From assembly GCA_018873225.1 (NCBI GenBank), contig JAEILZ010000008.1, forward strand, positions 1,798,001 to 1,862,000: DNA of 64,000 bases, given 5' to 3'. The translations under genes and the position numbers were made by a program. This DNA is from [Phialemoniopsis] sp. UDSM-2020 (lineage: Eukaryota; Ascomycota; Sordariomycetes; Thyridiales; Thyridiaceae). The notes below the pieces were generated by a model. The model was not told the origin of the DNA. It ran no database searches and was given only the letters and a program-made list of their open reading frames with translations. This document shows, in pieces, positions 22,483 to 33,935 of the stretch. The first letter of the stretch is position 1; every line of letters starts with the position of its first letter.

Positions 22483-23901
22483 TCACTTCAGTACCGGTCG
22501 CCATCCCATCCTTCCAACGTAGTCCGTGACACCTTCATCTCGCAGGATTTCAGCCCCCAGCCGTCCGGTCACAACACTACGCTCGTGTTCCACGCCACGT
22601 ACAAAGAAGGGATACGTCAGTCTCGCATCATCAGCAGCGCCAGCGCTTTGATCTTGCTGCCCGTCCTTGCGGTGCTCCTTGGCCTCCCAGATGACCTTGC
22701 CATGCCGTCGCCGCCGGACGAACCCACTCGCCTCGCGATCCATCGAGAGGAACCACTTGCGCTGGTGCACGCTGCCGATCGAATTGGTGGCCCCCGGGTA
22801 GGCGTTTGTCCGCCGCACCTCGGCGTCCTCGAGCTCGCGCAGCTCCTTGTCCATGGCCGAGACCTCTTCGCCGTCCTGCGCGACCGCCTGGCCCGGGTCG
22901 ACGACCTCGTCGTCTTCGCTCCCTTGCTCATCTTCCGAATCGCTGCTACTACTACTACTAGTCTCGGGAGGTGGCGCTGCAGCAGAGGCACCGCGGAGGC
23001 CTCCTCTCCTCCGCCGCCGGCGCGGCGCCGATGCCGAACGCGCGGCCTTGGCCCGCCCGGCGGCGTCTTCGTCCTTGGTTAGGCGCAGGTACAGCACGTA
23101 CGGGCGCGGCAGGCGTGTGCCGTCGAGGCGCACGCGGATCTTGCGCGCCGCGAACACATCCGCCAGCTTCTCCTGCTCCGTCCTCCCGTCCTGCAGCTCC
23201 TCTTCTTCCTCCTCCCTGTCGCTCAGGCTACTCCTCCGCCGGCGGTGTAGGTGCCGCGCCGGCCGCTGCGGCAGGACCGCGTACGTGCCCGTGTCCCAGA
23301 TGAGCAGGCTGCCCGTCTCCCTAGCGCCCGTCTCGACGAGGTGGTTCCACAGGCAGTGCACGCGCGTCTCGGTCGCGTTGCGCGCCTGCCGCGCGCCGTT
23401 GGGCGCCCCGGGCGGGCCGTACATGACGGCCCACGAGGCGCTCGACGTCGGGTTGATCTGCAGGCGCAGGTCGTAGTGGGTTCCCGCGACGGGGTGGTCG
23501 TGCTGGTGGATGACAAAGTGCGCGCCCTGGCGCGAGCCGAGCGACGACTCGAACAGGGCGCGGTAGGCCGGGACGGGGAGGCGCGGCGCGTCCCGTGGGA
23601 AATGGGAGAGGGTGCGCTGCGAGAGGAGCGAGGCGAAGTGTTCTGCGTGGTTGGTGATGTGGGCTCTGCCCGATTCTATGGCGGCCGAGGACGGGGCCGG
23701 GCCGGGCTTTGCGGGCCGCGACTGGGGGCCTTCCTGCGCGGCCGCGGTGGGCGTGGGTTTGGGCGATCGTCTCGCTAGAGGTGAGGGGGCAGTCCGGGGC
23801 GACTGGATCTCCGGACCTTCGTCAAGGCTCCAAGCCAGGTTCTTCTTCTTGATGAATGGATTCGAGACCAGCTCGGGGCTGTGAGGACGTTTGGAGGCCA
23901 T
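22483..23901 (-). CDS. Stand-alone LigD-type 3'-phosphoesterase domain protein
   Basis: One exon, 472 residues. Residues about 128-210 match the phosphoesterase module of bacterial DNA ligase D. FVIHQHDH is followed by THYDLRLQ, keeping two His (about 134 and 142), Asp144 and Arg146 that bind metal and phosphate in LigD. GSLLIWDTGTYAVLP corresponds to the conserved strand with WDxGT. Next comes a matching IRVRLDGTRLPRPYVLYLR block, broken by an Arg/Glu-rich insert. A long acidic Ser-rich insert follows, then a fungal C-terminal part with RKWFLSMDREASGF. There is no ligase or polymerase domain. LigD phosphoesterases trim 3' phosphate or ribonucleotide ends during end joining; a DNA-end or RNA-end role is inferred. 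The coding sequence is very GC-rich. Confidence 0.85.
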   Translation of the reverse strand: MASKRPHSPELVSNPFIKKKNLAWSLDEGPEIQSPRTAPSPLARRSPKPTPTAAAQEGPQSRPAKPGPAPSSAAIESGRAHITNHAEHFASLLSQRTLSHFPRDAPRLPVPAYRALFESSLGSRQGAHFVIHQHDHPVAGTHYDLRLQINPTSSASWAVMYGPPGAPNGARQARNATETRVHCLWNHLVETGARETGSLLIWDTGTYAVLPQRPARHLHRRRRSSLSDREEEEEELQDGRTEQEKLADVFAARKIRVRLDGTRLPRPYVLYLRLTKDEDAAGRAKAARSASAPRRRRRRGGLRGASAAAPPPETSSSSSSDSEDEQGSEDDEVVDPGQAVAQDGEEVSAMDKELRELEDAEVRRTNAYPGATNSIGSVHQRKWFLSMDREASGFVRRRRHGKVIWEAKEHRKDGQQDQSAGAADDARLTYPFFVRGVEHERSVVTGRLGAEILRDEGVTDYVGRMGWRPVLK

Positions 23902-24753
23902 CTCCTCGCCACCATTTAAGCGTCAAGATCTCCTCCAAGCAGATCAGGGTGACCTGCACCCGACTCCTAGAAATATTCAATCTTTGATCAAGATATATTG
24001 ATGTCTTGTGTCTGCTGCTGCTGACCCAATCATGTTGTGGACCGAGGCTTGCGGTGGTTGTCAAGGATGAGAATGTAGGTCTTTTGTAAGTGAGATATGA
24101 GACAAAACACATCCATGCTAAGAAAGTACCCTATATATCAACCACAATGACGTACTTCTAGTACAACAGCAGACAATAAACGCATCAAACAGTCGAGGTT
24201 CTTTCGAATGGAACCAGGGATTGCTTATAGTCAAGTCTTACATAGCTGCTTTCGTTACCTTTTCGACCCCATGCATGGATTGCGATTGAGGAGACTTTCT
24301 CGATTCGAGTGTGTGGCTCATAGCAGAGGTGGATAAACTATTGTGTAAGCCGCATTCTTCGACTTTCAACTTCACGAGTGCATCAATTTTGACAATTAAA
24401 TTCAGGCCATTTTGTCATTGGGTTTCTGCCATAAAAAAGCGAAGCTGCCACTTTTGAGTGTCTTGCAAAATACAGTTTCATGGATCCTGCTATCTGAGTT
24501 AAGCAGGAATTACTACCTCCAGGTAGTCGTCGTTCTTGATCAAAAAGTCGTCCATCCACCTGAAGCAGTACCAATGGACGTAGTAAACCCGACACTTTCC
24601 CTACTACCATGTCGCAGCTCTGTCCTCAGATGTGAAAATCGACCAGCAGATCATTCCCTTCCCATGATCTCACACCATAAAAATCCAGGACGCCCCAACT
24701 CCATATTCCACTGCCTGCTGCGGACAGAGTAAAACGCGGGAAACAAAGCCGGC
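23902..24753. other. Intergenic: promoter of the phosphoesterase gene and upstream 3' flank
   Basis: AT-richer than its surroundings. It holds the promoter of the minus-strand phosphoesterase gene and the 3' flank of the serine-rich membrane protein gene. No gene seen. Confidence 0.5.
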
Positions 24754-27650
24754 TCAGTCTCGCAAAGCCGGGAAGGCATAGTATACAACCAGGAAGACCG
24801 AGAGGGCGGGCAAGATGATGCAGTGGGCGATCAGAATGCCGGTAAGAATTCGCTTCTGAGGCTGTCTCAGCGCGTGAACCTCGCCGCCCGTATACCAGGA
24901 AAGGCCCTCGTCAAACTTGCCCATCCATGCCAAGACGGAGAAGAATGGGAATATTGAAAGCAGGGCCACGAAGACGAACCAGGTTCGGCGTCGTGCAATG
25001 GTCTCCTCCGACAGGAACGCATCGAGATCGACAGGTATGTTACCGAAGAAGCCTCCTCTCATGGCGATAGCCCGTAGCTCCGGGTCAAGGTTTTGAAGGC
25101 GACGACGCTCCTCGAGCGGGATCAGCCTTGAAGGTCCGTCGAAAATTCGGCGTCTAGGCTCCATGTTGCCGTCGAGGGGCTCGATATAAGAGTAAGGACG
25201 GGAGGGAACCGAAGAACGGATTGATGAGAAAGTCGAGATATTAGACGCTCGGTGATTACCTACTTCTGGAAAATGTCAGTTTGAAGTAACGTGAGGGTGA
25301 TTTCGTATCATTTCGAAAGTACTTGTCACATACCTGCCGTGAAGTGGTTTCGATCCTGAGAAATCTGTGAGCTCAGAATGGGATCGAGTCGTTGCGGACA
25401 GTAGGCGGATTGCGGGAAGGTTGGGATGTTGGTTTGCCCAGAGCGTTGTCCATAAAGATAGAAGGACTTTGTATTGTTGTTGTTGAGTGTTGCAAGACCT
25501 CGTTGCAGACCAACACCAGACTGGTCCTCTTGTCCGCTTGCCCGACGGACGGCTTGAATTCTTGCAGCTTCTGGAAGTGAAATCAGGTTGAACGCGAAAC
25601 CATGAGATCGATCTGATATGGTAGACAGAGAAGACTGACGGAAGTTTGAGCGGTTCATCTCATAGACAGCTGTATCGTCGCTATAAGGAGATTGCTCAAT
25701 AGACGAAGAAGGTACCTGCATCCCATTGTATCGGATCGGATCACCACGGCCCTGCTCTAGGTCGGATTGAGGCATCTGGGGTCGAAATGATGCGAGACGT
25801 TGTTTGTTTCTTGCGTGGAAGTTCTGAAGCGAGTCCGTCAGTCTGCTCGTGAGACCGTTGGATGTTGTTGTAGCCATGCTCGAGGGGCCAGTGGTGTCAG
25901 TGAATAAGCGGCTGGAGTCCTGGGCCAGTCCATTCACCCGGTGGACGCGCTGCTTGGGAATGAATACTGGCATATGAGAGCCTTTCAGATGGCGTAACTT
26001 GAAGGGCTGCGAATCTTCGCCGTTGGAGGGATGTTGCAATATGCGATCCGTTGAACCAAATTCATCGGGAGGCCCCTGTGACCAACTTGCCGTATCAGAC
26101 ACATCTGCAATGCTGCTTCCTGTGGGCTTGAATGGGCCCGGACCCGGAAGCCTTCGAGAAGGAAGAGTCACTCGCCGGCTGCCGGGCTCACGGCCATCGG
26201 TGACCACAGTCTCCCACTCATCTGCTTCACTGACTTGACGCCCTTGTTGCGGTGTTTGAAAACCGCTAAGTCCGAGATTCTCCTCGTTCAACGCATGAGG
26301 CTCATCTGTCACAGATGCCAATGGCTTGTTGAGCTCGATCTTGACCACATTGGGGTTGCTCCGCCTCCTCAGCGGTGACGAGAGGGCGGATGCCTCGAAG
26401 AACTCAGGTGTGCCCTCCTTCGCTTGACGAGACGGTCTCGTTGGGGATTCATTGAGGCGCAACAAGGCTGCATCCAGGCATGGAAGGGGCGGAGGCGATG
26501 TCTTTAGTGGACTTCCGTCAGGACTGCACATAGTGCCCTGGCTGTGCCGACTGATCCCGCTGGCTCGGCAAAGGGCTGCGCTGACCTCGCGCTCCTTGGA
26601 CGGCTTAAGGAAGACGGTATATGACTGTTTGTCATATCTGAAGGGATCCTCGTCAGAATCGCTTGTGAATTCTCCGTTGGAGTGTGCGTGTCCGCTGCCT
26701 CGATCCGTGCCGTCGCCCCGTGCTCGAATCGACTGAACCCTCAGGGGAACAGGAAACATCCCACTCTGGTTATCGGAGGCGATGTCTTGGGCTGCGAGCC
26801 TCTCGAGCACTTTGGGGAAAGATAAGCCTGAGGCTGGCTTCGCGGCTCGTACAGGCTCAGGGGTGTATCTACCCGTGAGGGCGAAGAGAAGTTGGCTTCT
26901 TGGCTTAGTGGACGCGTTGATCTGCGGTGCCACATCGGACGAGTGCTCGGCAATGGGTGCGTTGGCCTTCAAATCAGGATTCGGCCCTTTAGAAACTTGT
27001 GTCGATGTAGGATGATCTTGGGACGGGCTGTGTGCATCCTGGGCCTTGAAATCCAGAGGAGTATCAGATCGCTCCAATTGGAAATCGAATTCGGAGCTTG
27101 GAATGTGAGGAGTGCCGAATTGATATTGGGCATAGATGCGGTCAACTGTATTTCCAGTAGCATCAGACGGTACAAGGCTCTCACTCCTGGGATTCTCACT
27201 TCCAGTACGCATGAAGGAAGAATCGGGGGAGGCAGTTTGCTGAGACCGGCCGTGTCCATCGGAGGTGTTGGCGCCAGATGCTGCAGGTGCTTTTGTCAGG
27301 GACCGTCCCAGCAAGTGAGCTGGAGGAGATGGTTTAGGGCCTTGAAGCATCGTGTCAGACTTGACACCTATGCTAGAAGACCGGTTCATGGATCGCAATG
27401 GGATGTCTTCGGAAATCGTAGTGTCTGCAGCTGAAGACGTCTTGCGCGAAGTCGTGTTTGACACACTTCGACCTGTGATATTCCGAAGAGCGTCGTCAAG
27501 ATTGTTGAAACGAAGACCGTGGGGTGTCAGGTTTCGAGACGGGAGGTTCTCCGGTAGGCCGGGTTGCTCTTGCTCTGGGCTGTCGGGGTGACTTCCTACT
27601 CTGGGGAAGAAGTCCCCAATGTCACGGTGGTTCTTGCTAGGCGAAGCCAT
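24754..27650 (-). CDS. Serine-rich fungal protein with two C-terminal membrane helices
   Basis: Two exons, 27650-25334 and 25259-24754, joined at a GTATGT donor and an AAGTAG acceptor in phase 1, give 940 residues. The first 770 residues are low-complexity and rich in Ser, Pro, Gln and Thr, with no known domain; the family is unfamiliar to me. The C-terminal part after a YIEPLDGN segment is more ordered. It holds a basic amphipathic RRRIFDG region, a first membrane helix (about WFVFVALLSIFPFFSVLAWM), a loop, and a second helix (about ILTGILIAHCIILPALSVFL). The last exon also contains a good internal ATG at 25164 that would give a separate 136-residue protein. Continuity of the frame across the intron favours one gene. 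It is probably a membrane-anchored, phosphorylated cytosolic-tail protein, which is inference. Confidence 0.75.
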
Positions 27651-29337
27651 CTTGACTGGGCGCTGGTATTGACAATTCTTGTTTTTACTCAACAAAGTCC
27701 ATCCTGTGAGAGAACACGCGGTCAAAATTTGAGGACAAAAGACGATGAGGTTGAAGAACAAAAGGCTTTTAGATGACGCCGAGAGGACTGGGGATTGATT
27801 TTGGGTTAGGTGTGGGCGTGGACAAGATGAGCAGAGGCCTTGATCTCTTGACTATAGCAAATGGGATGTGAGATGAAATGTCAGCAAGACTGAGGGGACA
27901 TCTCAGATTTTGGAGTTGGTCACAACTCGGGATGATAAACAGGAACTTGCAGTATAATTGCGGTAGACATTGTTCCACTTACAGAGATCAACAAGTGGCA
28001 GCTGTGAAGACTGATTGAGTTATCTCTCAGAAGTCGTTCAGAATTTGTTGACAACTGTGCTCTGGCCTTACCTAGTCAACAAAACGACCAGGACCGTGTC
28101 AATCTCGTGTAAGAGTCCCGCCCTGGTAAAAGATCTCTGTTGAAGCTTTTCACGGACGTGTGCTGGGGCGGACATGATCACATCCACACTGAAGTGCCAA
28201 CAACGACCCAACTCTTCCTCCACATGAACTTTGGGGATATGAAGTTCTATGTCGATTGACTGCCGTGAAAGGTATTATTCTGTATAAGAGTTTTCTGGCT
28301 ATATGGGTATGATTTTCTTGCATCACTCCTCCAGCACCCGATTTGCAGCTGAACACTTGATCACACAACACATCCACTGAAACCCGACATTATGATAAAG
28401 CAGTTCTTTCACAAAAGCCCAGTTTGATTTGGGACGTTCTCTCAGACATACCATACTTGCAAGCATAAGTCTCAGAGAGTTCCACTACATGGTACATCTC
28501 CATAAGCACAGTCAAGTACATGTGAGTATCATCAAGATCAAGTAAAATCTGTCACTCTTCAGTTCTACTCAAGCCTCACAATACAGATTATAGGGTGCAT
28601 TCAAACTAAGTAGTATCCTTATAAAATAAACAAATAACATTTTATTTAAAATTTCGCTAGTAAATCTGAGTGCATAGGAACCAAGCCAATATCACTACCA
28701 GTGCTGTTTGAAGAGATGTTGTTCTGGATTTCACCTCCAGACTTGAGCCAAGGTACCTTTGTACCCCCCACGCCAAACATAGGTACTGTGCTGGTAAAGC
28801 GATGCACTGTAGAGGGACCCTGGTTGTGGAGCTCCAAGTGCTTGAAACAAAGCACTACTGGACCCCCCACTAACAGCACCCCGCACATTCATTGGAGGCG
28901 AGATCGGGACTGAAGCAACTTGAAACAACCGTCTCTCTCTGCCCGTGCGGGATGCATGGCCACTGATAACCGTGTAGCTGAAGAAGGCGCATCGGGTGCT
29001 TATCAGTTGGTGGGAGAAAGGTCTAGACAGTGGTGTTTCCACCAGGATCAACGGGCTGAAGTCCACACAAACTGCTAGCTCAACTCCAGCTACTGTTGCT
29101 TACCTTCTTACCTTCCAGGTTGCCTTGCTGCGCCCGATTCCCTCTTCTCTGAACCCTGAGGCTGTGCCACCAAACGATTAAACCTGACCTTCAATTCTTA
29201 ACATGCCCTATATTGTGCACCCGTGGCGGCTTCTCCCACAACTACAGGCGCCTCTGTCAAGAGCTTCCCATGCCATCGTGCAAGAGAACCCAGATCCCTG
29301 ATGCCCTGTTAAGTGCAGCGTATGCCATAACACCAGC
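27651..29337. other. 1.7-kb divergent intergenic region
   Basis: It lies between the serine-rich protein gene (minus) and the F-box gene (plus). Positions about 28380-28660 are notably AT-rich. Small minus-strand open frames at 28646-28888 and 28731-29066 show no domain. No RNA gene is recognised. Both promoters are presumably here. Confidence 0.45.
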
Positions 29338-31391
29338 ATGGCACGAGCCACTTTAATGGGTCTTCCCGAGGAGATAATACTTCAGATACTGTCTCGTGAG
29401 CCGTCTCTCGCCTCTCCTCAGCCCTATGGCGGCGCCGACCCGATTGCCATGTCGCCGTGACTGACTGGTCGCAGTTCTCGAGCCGCCCGACTTGGCCAGG
29501 CTGCAGCTGACATCGCAGGCGTTGCGCTCCCTCGCTCGTGACGACAATCTCTGGCGCACCAGATGCTTCGACGAAAGCTTGTTCCTCGAGACCCTAGACC
29601 GAAGGCGACGCATCCTTGCGCTGGTCGATGACGATGAGGAGGAACGCGATCCCCTCCGCCCGGTGGCGGCACCACCAAGTGCCCGGCGCGTTGATACGGG
29701 CCCTGCTGCAGAAATTGAGGATCACGAGAGTCGCAAGCGCGAGCGTGTCCGTATGATGGCCAACTGGGACCCCACATATGCCTCCGAGAAGATCTCATGG
29801 TACGACGAGTACATTCAGCGATATGCGCCCATTGCCGTCAACTGGCTACAACAACCGCAAATCCGAGATGGGTCCCTGTCGGATGCCATCGAGGCGAGAG
29901 GCGTTGCACTGTACCGTCCCAATGGGTCATCGGACGAGAATGGGGCACAGGATGCCTTGTTGGCCGTCTCGCCCCTCGATGATGGATCTGTTTGTCTTTG
30001 GGATGTGAACGGAACCGAGGGCAGGAGGGGCGCAATCATATCCAAAAGCAGACCAGGCATTCTGTTCATCGACGGACCTAGCGCCGATAACAGTAGGAGG
30101 TCAAAAAGAGTAGACTCGGGCGTCACTGAGTGCGTTGCTGTGGACAGTGTACGGCATCGTGCGTATTTTGCAGTACAAAGCCGTATGTGCCGCAGGGTCA
30201 ACGTTCAAGAAAGCCGAGACGCACACCGCTGACTCTGAATTTTGACTAGATCTCATCGAAGTAGACCTGCAGAGGCTCTCTGTGGTTGGGTGCGAATCGT
30301 TTCCTTGGTCAATAACAGCCCTGTCTGCAGCCCACCACAACCTCCCACTCACAGTTGGCACGAGCTTGGGCATCCACATGCACGATTTCAGGGCACCGAG
30401 CTCGCTAGCACCAGGCTCCCGGGACGGTATCGATGACTTCGACATGCTTGGGGCCCAAGAGTACTACGAGAGGAGCTTGAGAGTGATATTTGATGACGAT
30501 CCTCTGCCCCCTTACGCCCCGCTGTCGCAGCCCGGACCACTGAGCATACTCCATCTGCAAAAGCCGGGCGCTGAAGCGGATCTGTCCGACGACGTCTTTG
30601 TTGCCGGCCGGTTCTCCAACATTTTACATTACGATAGACGAAAGTTCCCCTCTATCCAGGGATCTATTCACTCTGGGGCGAGGTTATGTGCCCTCACATC
30701 GCTGCCTTTTCCGTACTCGACAGTTGATAGCGAACTTCGCCGAGCAGGGCAACTGTCGGTGGATCAAGTGGCCAGGAGCAAATCAATAGCGGGAGGAAGG
30801 ACCCTGATAGCCTGCGGGGAATACAACACTAAGGGATCCCTGGAGCTGTACGGCCTGTCCCCGCCGTCCGAGGCATCCATCACGGCGCCCGGGGGCTTGC
30901 AACAGTCAACTCTGAAAAACCGACAGACGTCATCGCAGTCCAAGCTCTTGTCGGTTGCTAACCATGGCACGCGATTAGTCTTCTCGGACGGGTCAGGCTG
31001 GCTCAAGTGGTTCGAGAGGGATGGTTTCACCGAGGTGAGGCGTCACAGGATTGGACATTGCGAGCGGGCGCAAGGGCCGTCGCTGTTCGCGTCCATGCCA
31101 GGATCCGACGACATAGCGAGGAAGATCCTATGCACCAAGTCGGGGATGGACAATGGGCGGGTCAACGATAATGACCTCCTTTTTTGGACGGGTGAGAAAC
31201 TCGGACTATTCGGGTTCTCGTCGCAGCCTGGCTTCAAAGCGGCTGACTTTGAAGAGGTTGTCAAGACCGCCAAGGAGCAGGCGGAGGAAGCAGAAGAGCG
31301 ACAGTACCACGACAGAATGCGACTGGCGCTCGAACGCCAGGCCGATGACGTTAGGCTCGTGCGAAATCTCGGCTTTGGAACTAGTGTATGA
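29338..31391 (+). CDS. F-box protein with WD40-like repeats
   Basis: Three exons, 29338-29395, 29475-30182 and 30250-31391, give 635 residues. Intron 1 cuts the F-box: splicing restores LPEEIILQILSLLEPPDLARLQ, then SLARDDNLWRTRC, the classic F-box order, at about residues 9-45. The rest resembles degenerate WD repeats: LAVSPLDDGSVCLWDVNG, SLGIHMHDFRAP, VAGRFSNILHYD and VFSDGSGWLKWFER. A charged helix rich in Glu, Arg and Lys lies near the C-terminus. F-box proteins bind Skp1 and choose substrates for SCF ubiquitin ligases, with the WD-like part as substrate receptor. The substrate is unknown. The first ATG was chosen; an in-frame ATG six codons later is also possible. Confidence 0.86.
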
Positions 31392-33935
31392 GATCGTCAG
31401 CTCGGCGCCCGCAAGCGATCGACATAGTCAAAACGCTAGACCCTCAAGACCCTCAAGACCCCTCGCTCTGCGTCCACCGCGGCAGTCGTACCCATAGAGA
31501 AATTTGATCATACAAGACCAAATAATTTTTGTCGCTCCGACAATCCCAAAACCACCCGACGGCAACAGATGAATGGATGGACGGGCTGATTGCCGTGACG
31601 AAAGCAGCGCCGGACAAATCCAGGGCGATCTGCATCACGCATTGTGAGCCTGTGCAACAAACCCTTCGTTCATGCAAGGTAGCTAGAGCGTTTCGGGCAG
31701 AGGAGCGAGCTGTGCCATTTTCTCTCGAGGTTGCCCGTCGTTACCACCAAGTCACCACCATCCTGTCGCAATTCATGCCGGCCTACTCCGTACGGCTGAT
31801 ATATTTCGATATAGACGATGCCACGCCACCACTTATTGCAACACAAGGCGTCTGCTCCCCGGTCCTGCAGCCAGGACAGATGTCGTGTACGCAGCCAATG
31901 CACCGTTATACGTACATACATCAAAATACGCGCAACTGAAACCGTCTTCTGTCGTGTCCGGTGACCTGCTGCCTACTTCGTAATTCCTGCATAGGAGGCA
32001 CCTCGTTCCCGTCTGGACCGCCCGCTTGCCATGCTTCTAGAATGGGCTCTTGGCGGGCCCCGTTGCGGAGTTAATCTCGTTGATAACCCCATGAAGATCA
32101 CCACTTCCGTGACCATGGTCACGGCAGCGCATCGAGTTGCATTAGGTCTTGGTTGGCAGTAGTCTGGTTGGAAAAGATCAGGGCGCGATATTCTTGTCCA
32201 TAGCATGGGCCGATCGTCCACTTTTACTGCTCCATAAGTCGATGCACGAAACGTCCAGCTTTAATGTTGTATGGATGGATGGATCAGTGTGTAGGTAGCA
32301 TGTAGCGCCAACGCATATTTTTAATGTCTGACCAAGGCAGGGAAGCACTCGCCATTGCCCCCCTTCGTGTTAAGTGAGGGCAAGTAAAAGTGTAAGCCTT
32401 ACAAGTGCCTCGAAGCGCTACTTTGACCTGGACAGGGCGACCAATCAGGGCTGGCCAGCTTGGGGCCGGAGCCAATCAGCATCGGCCGGAGAGGCACCCC
32501 CTTGTCAGCCGCTTTACCCAAATCTTCTGTCGCCTGTCATATCTTCGCCTCATCAGGGCAAGATTGTTCTTTTCTCTCATCATTCCAAGTCCACATCCAT
32601 CCACCACACTCGCTCCAGTCCAGTCCTTTTCGCGTCGCGGCCTCTTCGGAAATCCCATCTCCACCCCAACCCATGGTGCCCATCCATCCCTCATCAACCA
32701 GCTTTCTCCACAAAGCCACTAACCAGAGCCAGCCGCCAGCTTACAGAATAGCAGTGCTGGTAACGTTAATAGACTCGACCGGGGGAGAGAAGCGATGCAC
32801 CAGGAACTGCACTCTCATCTCCGCACGAGCCCGTTTTGCCTCTTGCCGGCCCTAGGATCTGATCATCCACGTCTAGCCAGGATGAATCCTGGATAGTTCG
32901 TTTGATAGAGCCTTTGGCTCGTCCTTTTGCCTGATCATCACCAAACCCTCGTCCTGAATAATGTCTTTTTTTGATGGGTTTCAGTGCACCACCACTAAAC
33001 ATGCTCGTACACCTTCAAGTTTACCTCACCCACACAGAGGATCACCGCCAGTGCGGACCCTGTCCCCTGAGGATTGTCCGTACCGGTGAGAAACAGCAAA
33101 GCCAGGGCGGGCCTGTCACCTTATGCGGCGTACCGAAGTTGGTCGGCGCTAGATCTGCACCACAGGTGGCAGCCGGGTGGGCCTACCGCAGCGAAGAAGC
33201 AACTGCAGCTCTTGATCGAAGGAGGCACACCGCTCGCTCTGCAGACTGTTCGTCCACGTTTCCAGACTGCACCATGCTTGCGCCGCTGACTTGACAACAG
33301 CAGACAGGGACCTGCCGGTCTGCACTCACTCTTCTTTCTCTCTCTCGAATGAGGGGGGCTGAGAAGCCCCGGACCTTGACTCTCCTCCCCTGCTTGTGGA
33401 ATCCCGTGCGGCGAACCAAGTGAAAACCCCTGGACACAATGACTGGATCCATTCCATCACCGCATGTCCATCCTCCTTGCGCAGGACAGTGGGAAAAAAC
33501 AAGTCTTGTCTACCAACCATGACTGGATATGCAATGCTCTCCTCATCTTTCTCAAGTGAGAAGCCAATATCTGCAGACACTTGCCTCGCGTGTCAGACCG
33601 TCTCTCCAATCTTCTCCCCAGACCTCCAATGAGTGAAATCTCTCACTCTTGCTATTTCCTCGTTATCTTTCCTTAGTTTTGAGGCTGCAACTTAAAACAT
33701 GTCTATTGGTACTACGCTTGTCCCGTGTTGTCTGAAACAGTCGTCATTGACGACATTCCTTTAGTCAACTCTGGTCTGCCCTGACGGGCTGCACCCGCAA
33801 GCCAGTCACCGATCCAATATTGTTGTTGCACCCTCCTCGGCCGCTTTTCTTTTCACCATTGTCTGCCCACCTTCGTCTCGATCCGACTAGCTCTTTCCAT
33901 TTACCATTCTGCCTTGCGCACGCCAGACATGTACA
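31392..33935. other. 2.5-kb intergenic region
   Basis: It lies between two plus-strand genes. A 9-bp tandem repeat sits at 31439-31460. Positions about 32500-32750 and 33800-33930 are C/T-rich, like leaders or core promoters. Open frames such as 31529-31939 (+) and 32766-33002 (-) match nothing I recognise. A noncoding transcript or a long leader of the SprT-like gene is possible. Confidence 0.4.
31439..31460. repeat. GACCCTCAA tandem repeat
   Basis: Two exact 9-bp copies and a partial third, about 50 bp after the F-box gene stop codon, probably in its 3' UTR. Confidence 0.8.

Noticed and set aside
24754..25164. Independent 136-residue two-helix protein
   Set aside because: The frame continues upstream through a good acceptor to the 2.3-kb exon in matching phase, so it is more likely the last exon of that gene. 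An internal start is not excluded.
28380..28700. AT-rich stretch as a RIP-mutated transposon relic
   Set aside because: No decayed transposase frame, terminal repeats or duplicated copy in the window; the bias is mild.
31529..31939. 136-codon plus-strand open frame after the F-box gene
   Set aside because: No domain or family pattern, no convincing start context, and it ends in low-complexity Tyr/Thr sequence.
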